A stretch of DNA of 64,000 bases from Chenopodium formosanum (lineage: Eukaryota > Streptophyta > Magnoliopsida > Caryophyllales > Amaranthaceae), in NCBI GenBank assembly GCA_024500155.1, contig CM044872.1, positions 50,225,460-50,289,459 on the forward strand, in the 5' to 3' direction. The notes under the pieces are model-generated. The model ran no database searches, was not told the DNA's origin, and saw nothing but the letters and a program-made list of their open reading frames with translations. The number at the start of each line of letters is the position of its first letter. Within the stretch, counting starts at the first letter, position 1. Positions 18,031 to 30,700 of this stretch are shown here, one piece after another. Both the position numbers and the translations under genes were made by a program.

Positions 18031-18316
18031 CTCCTTCCGTCCCCAAAATTTTGACCCTTTTGGCCTAATTTTAGTCCCAAAATGATCGACCCATTTGCAT
18101 TAAATTACCCACCAATTTACAACAATGTTTGTGCAAAATTAGCTTCCCCATATAAAATTTTATTTTTTCATGTATTTTTAATCCTTTATCTCTCTACTTT
18201 TTTACAAACCCCATGTAAATTTATCTTTCCAATATGTTATTATTATTTTTTATTTACGTTTCTTAATAACTGCAAAATGAACCCAAAAGGGTCGAAGTTT
18301 TGGGGAAGCTTAGGGA

Positions 18317-18317
<1 letters not shown>
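18031..18317. mobile_element. Stowaway-type MITE, about 287 bp
   Basis: The left end is ctccttccgtccccaaaa and the right end, inverted, is ctccctaagcttccccaaaa. Each is flanked by TA. The inner arms also pair: ttttgacccttttgg with its complement near 18287. It lies inside the MITE nest and directly borders a TAA microsatellite. Confidence 0.7.
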
Positions 18318-18361
<44 letters not shown>

Positions 18362-18880
18362 TTTATTATTATTATTGTTGTTGTTAATTATTAATAAATT
18401 ATAATTATTATTTAAATTACTATTTATTTATATTAATAATATATTATTTTTTACTAATTAATAATTAAGAGTTGTTAATTATTAACTATGAGTTACTATA
18501 TATTAGTTATAAATAGTTAAGTATCATTATCAATAAATGTAATTAATTAATAACTGATTACAAATTACTAATTATTAATTTACTAATTATTAATAATAAA
18601 TTAATAATTACTAATTATTAATATTTGATTACTAATTTCAAACTACTAATATTTAATAATTGGTTACTAATTATTAATAATTGATTACAATTAAATAACT
18701 AATTATTGATAATAAATTACTATTTACTAATTAGTAGTTATTAATTATTAATTACTAATTACTATTTATTAATAATTAATTATAAATTATTAATTACTAA
18801 TTATTAATAATAAATAACTAATAATTAATAAAAAATTATTAATTATTAATTATTAATTAAGGATAGATTAGTAATTTTAA
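18318..18880. repeat. TAA microsatellite and AT-only low-complexity DNA
   Basis: A (TAA)14-like run is followed by about 500 bp almost entirely made of 'taattattaata' variants. Array length and placement may be uncertain in an assembly. No coding content. Confidence 0.85.
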
Positions 18881-19950
18881 TGGTAAAAAGCCAAAAGCCA
18901 ATACCAAAAAGCCAGTATGACTAGCTTTTTATTTTTGGCGGAAAAGCTGACTTTTAAGCCAACAAAAAAGCCATTTACCAAACAATTTTATTGGCTGTGT
19001 TGACCAAGATGAAAAGTCAAAAGCCAAAAGCCAAGCAAAAGCCATTTACCAAACAAGTCCAAAATGAAAAAGCTACTTGGAGTAGTTTTTGGCTTTCGGC
19101 TACCTAAGTACTAATAACATCGAACAATATATTTTACCAAACATGTTTTTAGACTAATAAAAAGTCAAACAGCCAACAAAAAGCCAATACAAACAGTCAG
19201 TCAAACCAGCCAATCAAATTAGCCGACAACTAACAGTCAGCAGCCAATTGCTAAACAAGGCCAAAGTAAACTAGAAGAGGATCTAGAAGATGGGCTCCAT
19301 GAAGGAGCCTATTGTCTAATAGTCTTGTGATCAAAGGTTTAGAGCGGGCAAAATTGAACTAATATAACAATATGAGTTGAATGCTTATTTTCAACTCGAA
19401 GCTACGTAGGAAAAAAAGAGAGGGGGGGGGGGAATATAGGTTAATCATCTTGATAAACAAAAAAAATTGTTAATTTAGTGTCAGTTTCGTATATAAATCC
19501 ATGATTTAAAATTAAACGTGGGCCCATAAATGTTGATTTATTTATGTATATGCCTTGCAGATTGGTATTTTTTTTATTGATTTATTTACAGAATTGCCAC
19601 TAAATACACAATTTTTGTTTATCATGACAATAAAATTAAATTGAAACTTCTTTGAAAAAAAAAAACCTTAAAACCCTCTTAATTTGATTGATCATATCAC
19701 GTAGTTTTTCCACATTTTGGAATTAAATATAGTAAAAATTGACATTAAATTTCTCAACTATTGATCATCTTTACAAGCTCAAAATCAACTAATTAGGGTA
19801 GCCTCATAAAAGTTCTTCTCGATGGTCCTTATTCTATATTGAACTAGTAGCTATAATATATATTTTTATTTTATTGTTTGTGTAAAGATAAGAAAAATTA
19901 AACATTAAAAAGCTATTCTCACAATGAAAATTCCTAATACATTATAAATG

Positions 19951-20105
19951 ACTTCCAAGTGTATGAGTGACCATATCGGCATAAACATGCTAAATAACAT
20001 TACGGAGTAGTTGATATACTAATATGCTAAATAACTTCCAAGTGTATGAGTGATCATATCAGCATAAACATGCTAAATAACATTACGGAGTAGTTGATAT
20101 ACTAA
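19951..20105. repeat. 83-bp tandem duplication
   Basis: Two units begin at 19951 and 20034 with 'acttccaagtgtatgagtga' and differ at only a few positions. They lie shortly before the LINE integration site. No function suggested. Confidence 0.85.
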
Positions 20106-20235
20106 TACGCCCTCAGCCCTCCGCTCTTGGATCACAGAACTTAACAACTACCGAGTACCAACCTTATGCCCTTACAAGGCATAGTTCACATTGCACCAAA
20201 AAAACAAGGCATAGTTCACGACAAGCAATGCCAAA

Positions 20236-23200
20236 TAGGCACATAGCAATTTATTTTTTTATTTTTTATTTTTTATTTTTTTGACAAAAGAACTTACAAA
20301 CAAACAAACAACAAACATATTAAAAACAGAAACAAAGTAAATCACGCTGACGCGCCATCCCTACCAAACAGTGAGCTTGAGCAACTGTAGATCTTGGAAC
20401 CTTCTGAACATGACACACAACCAAAGCCCCAATAACTTCCAAAAGCTCCTGCTAAATCCAACAGACATAAATATCCTTGGGAACCTGAGACCGAAGCGAA
20501 TCCACCACCAAAGAACAATCAGTAAGAATCTATAAAGAGGAATACCCACGTTGCTTGGCATGTCGTAAAGAAAACAGACAAGCTATCATTTCAGACTGGA
20601 ACGCATAATTAGAGTTACAAGCCTGCGCCCCACCCCCGAGTTGAACATCAGAAGCCACATCCAAGAATACTCATCCAGTACCCGCATTATGACTGCCAGA
20701 TTTCTAGGCCCCATCAAAAGTAAGCCTGACAGTACAAACATCCGAAGCATTCCCTCTAAGAATTGCAGAAGACATAGTACAAGAAAACCCAGGAGGAAAC
20801 ACAAGCAAAATATCATATTTCAACGACCTAGCCTGAGAACACCTGTCCACCCAACTAGAAGCTAGATCCATAATAGAATCAGGAGAATAAACCGCAGAAC
20901 GAAACCGCATAGAGTTTCGAGTAAGCCAGATGGCTCATAACAGACTAAAAAAACGATCTAATATCAACGAGTCCTTATCATGAAGAAACCTAAAAAGAAC
21001 CTCAGGAAACCACTCTTCAAAAGACTGATCCTGGGACATATTCAAGGTCGATCCACAAGGTCGGTCCTCCCATGAACTCCAAGTAAATGGACAATCTCGA
21101 AAAAGTCTCCACATCTTGATGACAGAACCCACATCTGGAATCCATAGGCAAACCCTTCCGAGCAAGCAATGAAGTAGAAGGCAACGCATTATGGATAATC
21201 TTCCAAGCAAACATTTTCCACTTCGGAAGTAAAGTCAAAGCCCAGAAATGCCTCAATCAGCTTGAGTCAAGAACTAAAGGTGACCGCTGGTCACCATTCT
21301 CATAACACAAGGAGCACACATACGCAGTCTTTGTGGAGAACATCCCATCCTCAGTAAATTTCCAGTAAACAAAATCATCGATTCTTTTCTTAGGCCGTTC
21401 AAGGCCCAAAATAAGGCCAACCGTACAAGGAGGAAATAACCGATGAATCATACCCGTATTCCATGCGTTCGAACGCACATTAATTAGATCAGAAACAAAG
21501 GATGGGGCACCCATCCTGTTCACAGAATCCTTAAACTGAACCTAAACCCCAGGCACCCAACTATCATCAAGAATCCGAATGTTGGTACCAGACCTCACCT
21601 TCCACATCAAACCATGACGAAGGGTCTGAAAACCCTATAACACACTACGGTAACCCCAAGACGACCTGACCGTCTTGGCAGTACCATGAGAAGCCAGCAA
21701 AGATGGATAATTTACTCGGTACACCCTGAAAACAAGAAGCTGAGAATAATGCATAAGCCACCAAGACTGCTTAGTTAGGAGAGCAGCATTAAAGCAACTA
21801 AATTTCCGAATACCCAAACCTCCCAGCCCTCAAGGTAAATAAAGAGCAGATGAAGGAGATAACGCTACTCCCTTAGAGGAAGGAGAAGAGCGCCACAAAA
21901 AACGAGCTAGGAGATTATCAAGCCGATTACAAACCGTAGCAGGCACTTTAAAGACCGAGAGGATATGGTTGAAGGAAGCGACACATATAGAATTGATAAT
22001 AACCAACTTTGCAGCCGTTGAAAGGCACAAAGAAGCAAAGGAGGAAAGGCGTTGCACAAGTTTATCAACCGTGGAAAACCTGACACTTCCCCCTGCCCAT
22101 ATCAACAGACATACCTAGATAAGAACCTAATGAGCTCCGAGAATCCATATGCAATGCAGCAGCCAAATAATCCCTATAATCCGATGGAGTATTAGAATTG
22201 AACTTCACAAACGATTTTTGGAGATTAACCATTTGGCCCGAGATAGAGCAAAATTTATTAATGACAACCATCAAGTTGTCGCAAGCAGAAGGCGAAACTC
22301 AGAAGAAAAGCAAGGCATCATCAGCAAAGAAGAGATGGGAAACGGGCGGGGCCTTACAGGAAATCTGAAGTCCTCGAACTAACCCAGAAGCCTCAGCACG
22401 ACTAATCATTAAAGAAAAAATCTCCATGCAAAGTACAAAAAGATACGGGGAAAGAGGGTCCCCCTTGTCTGAGACCGCATTAAGGAAATAAAGTCTTGGA
22501 CGGACAACCATTAACCAAGACCTGGTAGGAATTCATTGTAACACACTGCTGAATTATATGAACCCAGTATGGAGGGAGACCAAAAGTCTTAAAACTTGCC
22601 ACAAGAAATCCCAATTAACCCTATCATAAGCCTTATTCATGTCCAACTTAAGGGCTGTTGAGCAAAGTTTAGAAGTCGAGGAATTCATATAGGAAATTAA
22701 AGAAGCTCATGAGCAAGTAGACTGTTGTCCGACATTAACCTACCAGGAACAAAGGCACTTTGACATCCTGAAATCAAATATGGAAAAAATCTCCAAAGGC
22801 GATTCGTTAAACATTTAGCAATACATTTATAAAGGACATTGCAAAGACTAATAGGATGGAACTGAGAAGGCTCCTCTGGATGGTCCACCTTAGGCAGTAA
22901 AATAAAAAAGGTACGGTTCCATTCCTTAAGAAGATAACCATGGGCAAAAAAGAACTGAATGGCCTGCGTCACCGAGGCACCAACCACTGACCAATTGGTC
23001 TTAAAGAAGGCTGCAGTATACCCATCCGGACCTGGAGATTTGTCATCACTAATATGGAACATAGCATCTTTGATATCCATATCTGAAATGGTAACATAAG
23101 CTCTTGGCAAGAAAAGGAAGAAAGAGTGGGAAACTGTAAATTTTCCCAGTCCAGGACCGGATTTCCAGTGGAAGGGGCATGACATTGGTTAAGGTTCGAG

Positions 23201-23367
23201 AAATGATCAATAAACATCTGCGAAATCCCAGCCAGATTCGATACCCAATTGCCCAAAACATCTTTCAAGCTGATTATTTTGTTGCGTTGTTTACGAGCCT
23301 ACACCGAAGCAAACAAAAATCGAGTCGGAGCCTCACCCAATGCATCCCATTTAGGCACGTAGCAATT
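20236..23367 (-). mobile_element. L1-type LINE copy 1, 5'-truncated, with target duplication
   Basis: On the minus strand broken frames give, in order: a pre-RT segment (KDVLGNWVSNLAGISQMF), reverse transcriptase (HPISLCNVLYKCIAKCLTNR, FVPGRLMSDNSLLAHELL, FADDALLFF), a zf-RVT segment (PKWKMFAWKIIHNALPS) and an RNase H relic (RHAKQRGYSSL, ILTDCSLVVDSLRSQ). The endonuclease and ORF1 are missing. The 3' end is A-rich (T-rich on plus, 20252-20281). A 16-bp target duplication, taggcac[a/g]tagcaatt, lies at 20236-20251 and 23352-23367 with one mismatch, which fixes both ends. Stops and frameshifts make it inactive. Confidence 0.9.
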
Positions 23368-24575
23368 GATTGGTCTCATGACTCCTACTGAAGGCTCATC
23401 CCTACTGCCCTACATGACACTTGCTTGGGAACCTCTGTAAACACCCAAGCCACTACATACACATTATAAAGGCGCACAATAAAAACCCTAGGCTCCTCTA
23501 TCTTTTCTCTCTCCTACACTTTAGCCTCTATTGTTAATTTTGAAGGAGGTTCTATCGGATTTCACTGGTGGAAAGCCTTAATTTTTTTTAAGTTTTTTTG
23601 TTTCTTATGTAATAACAATGTCTCCCTCGAAAGAAAGGATTTATTTTGTTTGAAAGACAAAATTTCTGAATTCCTTCAAATGACAAAGTTTTATTTGCGC
23701 TTAATATGGTGTACAGTTGTGCGGGCCTGCAATTGATTATTGTTCGGATCCGAGTTACGAAATTAGCACAAGAATTTTCTTTCTCACAAAATTATGAAGA
23801 GGCGACGGATTAACCTTGAATGAGAGAACGAATCGAATCGAATCGAGAAAGTACCGAATTGTATATCTATGTATTTGGATTCTTAGCCCTCCCCCGGTTA
23901 ATTCTTGTTTAATTTTGTTAAATATTTTTTCATTATCGTTAACCGTCAATTGTAGATGCCGTATAACTTTAATTAGTGAAACATAATGTCCTTTAAGACT
24001 TATTTTCCAAAAAAAAAAAAAAAAAAACCTTATTCACCCTTGTAATCTTATCCTATCTTATGTGACCTTACCACTATTGGAACGGGTTTCCTCGAACTAC
24101 CATGTGGGAAGTTGATATCTTTGATTGTGCAGATTTCTAGTACTAGACAAGAGATCTTACCGGCCCTAAACACGCTCCCTAATCTTATCCAAAGCACCAA
24201 GAGACTTAATCTTTAATTAGTACTCCGTACCATTTTTTAGAAAACTTATTTATTCTAAACTTTTTTGTTTTTGTTAGATACTACATACATAATTGCTTAT
24301 CTACCAACTCTTTGATTTCAATCAAAATCAATATTATTCCACTTAATTACTTGAAGTACAAGACAAGTAATTGTGTTTTCCCTCCTTTAATAACTTGACA
24401 AAAGTCATAGGCGCATGTCTATCTACCTTACTTATTTCTATTATGTCTTATATCACGAAACATAAAAAAATGACATCTTCCAATTCGTCTTCCTATAAAG
24501 ATTATTACATCATAATGAGTTAGATAATTAGAATCGATGATTGACAACCGAAAACTGATTATTTTATAGGAAGAC
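23368..24575. other. Intergenic spacer
   Basis: AT-rich DNA with an 18-A run near 24010. The short ORFs have no family resemblance. No repeat boundary or RNA gene was recognised. Confidence 0.5.
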
Positions 24576-24576
24576 T

Positions 24577-25605
24577 ATTCAATGGCTACAATAAAATTGT
24601 AGCTATTGTAATTAGTTTTAATCTTGGTCCTTTATTTTTAATGAGCAATCTTGTCCATTCATCTACTTGACTTAAATATTTAATAAGAAATAAAAAAAAT
24701 TCTAAATTTTGATTAAAAAAAAAAAAGGTTTTCGATCGGTTTCTAAAACAAAAAACTGAGGGTTCGTTTGGCATCGTTATGGTTTTCTGTTTTTTGGTTT
24801 TTTGTTTTTTAAAAGTATATTATATATGTCACATAATGAATCAAAAAATATTTAGACTTATTAAAATCATGATAATTTTGAAAACTGACAACAGAAAAGT
24901 GGAAACACCTTTTTCTTGTTTCCTGTTTTTGGTTTTTAGTTTACAAAAAAATAGAAAACAGAAAACCAAAAGTGATACCAAACAAGCCCTGAGCTTTGCC
25001 ATTGACGCCTATACCTGCAATTTCTAAGTTTAAAGGATTCTCCAATATCCATTAAAAACCAACATTTGATTTTATTTTATCAACAATAATCCTACTTAGT
25101 AGTACTACTCTAGTCTCTACAGCATTACAAAATCCATAATATTTCAATTGAATTTATTAAAGAAATAATCATCCTTTATGATGCATAAAACAAACTAGAA
25201 AAAAGGGCGAAGAACATGAAGATTATAAAATGTGAGATTTGTCTCTAATTTCAAGAAACCAATTATTTGACATCAAAGGTAAAAAATTAAAAATCCTCCA
25301 ATAAGATTAAAATCGTCCAATAAGATAAAAATCATAGGTTTAATCATGAGACCAGATTTTCCAATATTAAAAATAGTTAAAAAAAATTTCGGTAGATTTT
25401 TATTTGAAATCTATTCGATTGTAATTTTTGTTACAATGTATAAATTTTGATTAAATGATCTATATGGATTTTTGTTTTTGAAAAACTGACTTTTTATTAT
25501 GTTTTAAGTCAACTAAATAGATGGATAAGATGAATTTTATTAATTGGAGGGCTAAGATTCATCCAATTATAATGACTACAATTTCATTGTAGCCATTTGA
25601 AAATT
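24577..25605. repeat. Long inverted-repeat element upstream of the BBE-like gene
   Basis: The left arm from 24577 (aatggctacaataaaattg) pairs imperfectly with the inverse of the right arm ending near 25605 (aatggctacaatgaaattg) for about 95 bp. The interior is AT-rich and non-coding. A second, smaller MITE is inserted at 24761. No target duplication was resolved, so the superfamily is open. Confidence 0.55.
24761..24988. mobile_element. MITE of 228 bp with 5-bp flanking repeat
   Basis: Terminal inverted repeats ggttcgtttggcatc and, inverted, ggcttgtttggtatc are followed by pairing arms of 'ttggttttctgttttt' type. CTGAG flanks both ends (24756-24760 and 24989-24993). Nested in the larger inverted-repeat element. 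No coding capacity. Confidence 0.65.
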
Positions 25606-25885
25606 GTCCTTATTTCAAGATTATTTTTTGATTACATCAATATTTTGTTTCAACTTTTTTTTTTTTTTGGTAAATGATGAATTTATTTTCAAAATTGAAA
25701 CTTACAAGTATTTCCTAAATTCCTAGCATTAAATTTTGAACGTTGAATCTTCTCCTTAATCTCTAGCATGATATTGTTTACATGATTTTTAAACACGGCA
25801 TTTCGATATCGCAGTCCAAATTGAATAATAAATAAAAACATCATGCATTTTCAGTTCTATCGCTATTTTACCCTATAAAAATTTC

Positions 25886-25893
25886 TATATATA
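25886..25893 (+). promoter_or_regulatory. Putative TATA box of the BBE-like gene
   Basis: TATATATA lies about 55 nt before the chosen ATG, giving a short leader. A weaker ctataaaa occurs at 25873. Confidence 0.6.
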
Positions 25894-25946
25894 GAATACA
25901 CAAACCATTAGAATTGAAGCACCAAATTAAACAAAGTAAAAACAAC

Positions 25947-27530
25947 ATGAAAGTCCTAAACCTATTTCTATTTTTATTTTTTGTTTCCCAAGTAAATTCT
26001 GCTTCAAATTCACCCATACACAACTTCCTTGCATGCCTTCAATCTAACTCGAGTACATCGAATAATTCGATATCAAATGCCATCTACACTAGTACAAACT
26101 CTTCGTTCTTAAATGTTCTTCATAGCTACATACGCGATAGTAGTTTTAACATGACTACTACTCCAAAACCTCTAGCAATAGTCACGGCCTTGGACGTGTC
26201 CCATGTCCAAGCAACCGTGACATGTGCTAGAACAAGTAAGATTGAAATCAGGATTAGAAGTGGAGGGCATGATTACGAAGGCCTCTCATACGTCTCAAAT
26301 AATCCCTTTGTAATCCTCGACATGTTCAATCTTCGATCCATCGATATTGACATACCAAGTGAGACTGCTACTGTTGAAGCCGGAGCAACTCTTGGTGAAC
26401 TTTACTATAACATTGCTCGAAAGAGTAAGGTCCATGCTTTCCCTGCAGGAGTGTGCTTTACTGTTGGCGCCGGAGGCCACTTTAGTGGGGGTGGCTATGG
26501 GAACATGCTAAGGCAATATGGCTTGTCCATCGATAACATTATCGATGCACAAGTTGTCGATGCAAATGGTAGGATCCTTAACCGCGAAACTATGGGTGAA
26601 GATCTTTTTTGGGCTATAAGGGGTGGTGGAGGTGCTAGTTTTTGTGTCATATTATCATGGAAAATCAAACTAGTACGCGTTCCAGAGATTGTAACGGTTT
26701 TTAATGTACAAAAGACCTTAGAACAAAGTGCTACGGATATAGTCTTGCAATGGCAACAAGTGGCTTCTACCATCAATAGGAAGCTCTTCATAAGAGTTCA
26801 ACCACAAGTTATGCAACAAGGAAGCAAAAAGACGGTCCAAGTTTCATTCATTGGTTTATATCTAGGACGTGCCAACAAGCTTCTTCCTTTGATGAACACG
26901 AGCTTTTCGAGTTTGGGCTTAAAAAAACAGGATTGCTCTGAAATGCCATGGATAGAAACAACTTTATTTTGGAATGGTAATCCAACAGGTACTCCACTTG
27001 AGGTGTTACTAGACAGGACACCTACACCGCCCCATTCCTTTAGTAAACACAAGTCCGATTATGTGAAAACGCCTATTCCAAGGGCAGGGCTAGAGACTAT
27101 ATGGAAAAAGATGATCGAGGTGGAGTCTAATAACATTATGCTGCTACAATGGAATCCTTATGGTGGGAGGATGAGCGAGATCCCTGAGGATGCAACGGCC
27201 TTCCCACATCGAGCAGGGAACCTTTTTAAGATACAATACATCACAACATGGCAAGATGATAGTGTTGAGGCTCTAAATAGGAATATCGAATTAACTAGAG
27301 ATCTTCATGATACATTCACCCCTTTTGTGTCTAAGAATCCAAGGGAAGCATTCTTAAATTATAGGGACATTGATGTTGGCACTAACAAGGATGGGAGCTT
27401 AGTTTTTGCTAAGGACTTTTTTAAGGACAATGTGAAGAGATTGTTGCAAGTTAAGGCCAAGGTTGATCCGAGCAATTTCTTCAGGTCTGAACAAAGTATA
27501 CCAGTATTTCCTAAGAAACTATCAGATTGA
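25947..27530 (+). CDS. Berberine bridge enzyme-like FAD oxidoreductase
   Basis: An intronless gene for 527 residues, normal for the family. The first in-frame ATG (25947) starts a secretion signal, MKVLNLFLFLFFVSQVNSA, with cleavage likely after residue 19. The FAD-binding domain holds RSGGHDYEG with the flavin-linking His108 and PAGVCFTVGAGGHFSGGGYG with the flavin-linking Cys170. A BBE C-terminal segment (NFFRSEQSIP) ends the protein. Family members are secreted or vacuolar flavoproteins that oxidise alkaloids, cannabinoid precursors, monolignols or oligosaccharides; the substrate here cannot be told. The residue after Cys170 is Phe, where Pro is usual (GVCPTVG). No stop or frameshift is seen, so the gene looks functional. 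It lies between two 5'-truncated LINEs of one family. Confidence 0.93.
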   Translation: MKVLNLFLFLFFVSQVNSASNSPIHNFLACLQSNSSTSNNSISNAIYTSTNSSFLNVLHSYIRDSSFNMTTTPKPLAIVTALDVSHVQATVTCARTSKIEIRIRSGGHDYEGLSYVSNNPFVILDMFNLRSIDIDIPSETATVEAGATLGELYYNIARKSKVHAFPAGVCFTVGAGGHFSGGGYGNMLRQYGLSIDNIIDAQVVDANGRILNRETMGEDLFWAIRGGGGASFCVILSWKIKLVRVPEIVTVFNVQKTLEQSATDIVLQWQQVASTINRKLFIRVQPQVMQQGSKKTVQVSFIGLYLGRANKLLPLMNTSFSSLGLKKQDCSEMPWIETTLFWNGNPTGTPLEVLLDRTPTPPHSFSKHKSDYVKTPIPRAGLETIWKKMIEVESNNIMLLQWNPYGGRMSEIPEDATAFPHRAGNLFKIQYITTWQDDSVEALNRNIELTRDLHDTFTPFVSKNPREAFLNYRDIDVGTNKDGSLVFAKDFFKDNVKRLLQVKAKVDPSNFFRSEQSIPVFPKKLSD

Positions 27531-27759
27531 TGCTCATGAAAGGGTGCTGCGATGTATATGGATTGGACAAATTGTTGGATTACATTGTTTGATTTTCTAA
27601 GTATTTTATTGTATCAATAATTAGTGTGATTTTGTACAAAACTTATACCAATAAAATCAAATAAATGGTGTGTATAATGCCAATTACAAAATGTAGCATA
27701 TCCTATGCAAGTCATATGTATTGATTAAGTCATAAATCAAGATATAACTAAAAAAAAAC

Positions 27760-30700
27760 ATTGTCTAATTTTTTTTTTATTTTTTTATTTTTTTTTCACA
27801 AGGAAATTTTGACTTTTATAACCTGCAAAAAAGGAAAAATTTGGTTTTACCACCTTCATAAAAAAAAGTTATTTTACCACCACATAAAAAAATGAAAGTT
27901 GGTTTTTACCACCAATCACCGCCAACTAACAGATTCCGTCCATAAATCTGTTTGTAGGGCCTACCATGTCCACGTGTCACCATATTATTGGGATTTATTT
28001 TTTTTTTAAAAAAATTTACTCAATAATATGGTGATACGTGGACATGGTAGTCTCCACTAACGGATTTATGGACGTAATCCCTTAGTTGGCGGTGATTGGT
28101 GGTAAAAGATAACTTTCATGTTTTTATGTGGTGGTAAAATAATACTTTTTTTATGGAGGTGGTAAAGACAAATTTTTCGTTTTTTGCAGGTGGTAAAAGT
28201 CAAAATAACCTTTTTACAGAGAGTTCATAAAAACGAAACAGCAAAACAGGAAAAAGAACTAACTATAACAAGAAAACACAAGACGACTAAGGAATCTAAA
28301 AAAATTAAAAAATAAACAACAACTAAAAAAATCAGAAAAGTAAACGGCCAGGAATCGAATTGTGATATAATGTCTCAAATAGCCCCAACAACCAAACACA
28401 AGAAATATCATCAGAGCAAGAACGACATAGCATGGAAACCAAAACTGTGATGTCCGTGTAGACTAGGGGACATAAGAAACCCTGTCGCCTAGCAGCCTCT
28501 AGGGCCAGATGCAAGCTTGTAATTCCGACTGTAAAGCTGACGAAGTTCGACAGGCACAAGCACCACCACCCAAAACAGTAGGGGAAAGCTTCTCCTTGGA
28601 AATCCAATCTGCTCCCACAGTATGATCATGACCATTCCAAGCACCATCAAGGACATTACAACAATTTGCGAGACCGGAATACAAACCATGTAAACACCCA
28701 AATGTAATAGGGGAAGGACAAAGAGACTGACGTCGTCGAGAAGATGAAACAGAGCTAGAGAGCTTAGCAGCTTCCAAACTACGCAATGTCCACTCCTAAA
28801 AAATATGTAGAACTAAAGCAGGAGACCAGAACGCTTGTTTTAAAATAACCTGATTACGAGTAAGCCAAATCACCCACAAAAAAGAGACCATAATGGCTAG
28901 ACTATGCCAATTCCAAGAATTTCCATAAGCAGAAACCACATCTGCAAACCATTGAGTAAACTGAGTGTACAAACAAAGAAATACGTTGGAGTGCTAAGGG
29001 ACCAATGGTCAAGACTTTAGAAATAACCGGACAATTTCGAAAATAGATGTAAAGTCGTCTCCAAATGAGCATGACAGAGGACACAGACATGATTTACTGG
29101 AAGACCCCGGGAATGCAAAGTAGCAGAAAGAGGTAAGGCATCATGATGCCGTTTCCAGCAAAACATTTTTAACTTAGACATAATCGACATTCCCCAAAAA
29201 AGCTTCCACCACGAAGCCGCAATCGCATCACCGGGCATCAACACCATAGACTGGTGAATCAGCATTACATAAGCCGATTTAGTGGAAATCTGACCATCAT
29301 GAGTAAATTTCAGTAAACGAAATCGTCCATCAGTTTCTGAGGGCGGTCAACAGACAAAATATGTGAAGTCGTAATATTGTCAAAGAGCCGATAGAACTTA
29401 GAGGTATCCCACTCGTAAGAACGCGGATCAATGATAGAAGAAACATGAGTCGGAACCTCCAGACTCAATCAAACAAGATTTGAAAGAAACATGCCCCCTG
29501 GGGCCCAAATATCCATATCCTTGAGGAGACGAACTTGAGTCCCCGAACCTACTTTCAACGTAATCCCTTAAGCTAGAGTGGACATACCACTATATAAGCC
29601 AGAAGACCTCTACCACCCCATGAAGGCTATGAAATCCGAGAAGACTGGAAGGACTAAAGGGAGGAGTATTTCGCCGACAACACACGCAAAACTAGGAGCT
29701 GAGAATGCCGAAATATACGCCAACTCTTCTTAGCAAGTAGGGCCGAGTTAAAACTCTGCAAACTACGAAGCTCTAATCCGCCCGAACCCTTAGGAAGATG
29801 AAGTAGAGAAGAAGAACAAAAGGCTATCCCCCGGGACGAGGAAGAGGTTCACCACCAGAAACGAGCAAGCATTCAATCAACAAGCTGACAGATCTATAAA
29901 GGAATCTTAAACACAGGCAAAATATGGTTGAACGAAGCAACGAGGACTGAATTGATAATCACCAACTTAGCCGCAGAAGAAAGCCGAAGGGAGGTGTAAT
30001 CAGAAAGACGTTTTGACACTTTATCCACCAGGAAGAGAAACTCTGAAACCTTACTCCTCCCCAAGTCAACCGGCAAGCCCAAGTAGCAATCTAGAGAATC
30101 TCGACTTTGAAGCCGCAAACTACGAGCTAGATAACCTTGATTAACTGAAGGAGTGTTCTGACTAAATTTAACGAAGGACTTTTGCAGGTTAACCATTTGA
30201 CCAGATATACCGGAAAAATCTAAAATAAGGGCCATCAAATTATCACAAGCACACAGAGACACTTTTGAAAGAACAACAAAGAATCATCGTCAAAGAACAG
30301 ATGCAAAATAGAAGGCGCTCCTCGCGAGATACAAATGCCTTTGAATAACGAATGCTCCTCCGCACTGCGTAACATGACAAAAAGAACCTCCATACAGAGC
30401 ACAAATAAATACGAAGAAAGCGGATCACCCTGCCGAAGACCACATTGTGGGAAAAGGTGGAAGATTGATCCCTATTGACCAATACTTGATAAGAGACTGT
30501 AGAGACACACCGGTGAATAATATGAATCCAGTACGGAGGAAAGCCATAGACCTGTAAGACATGGAGTAAAAAATCCCAGCGAACCCGATCGTAGGCCTTA
30601 TTCATGTCCAATTTCAGAGCAGCATAAAACCGTTTCTTCGCCCTTGAAGCATTCATGAAGGAGAGAACTTCATGGGCAATTAGAGCATTATCTAACATAA

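Larger units (their letters stand above)
17653..19262. repeat. Nest of interleaved MITE-like inverted repeats
   Basis: Two inverted-repeat pairs overlap. Pair A has left arm 17653-17777 (gggcttgtttggtaaatg) and right arm about 18885-19061 (inverse ggacttgtttggtaaatgg). Pair B has left arm from 17780 (ggccttgtttgacaat) and right arm ending 19262 (inverse ggccttgtttagcaat). The arms are full of GGCTTTT/GGCTGTT words. Because the order is A-left, B-left, A-right, B-right, simple insertion of one element into the other does not explain them. No transposase is present. Confidence 0.6.

Noticed and set aside
25914..25946. Longer start for the BBE-like protein
   Set aside because: The extension begins at TTG and is polar; the ATG at 25947 starts a standard secretion signal.
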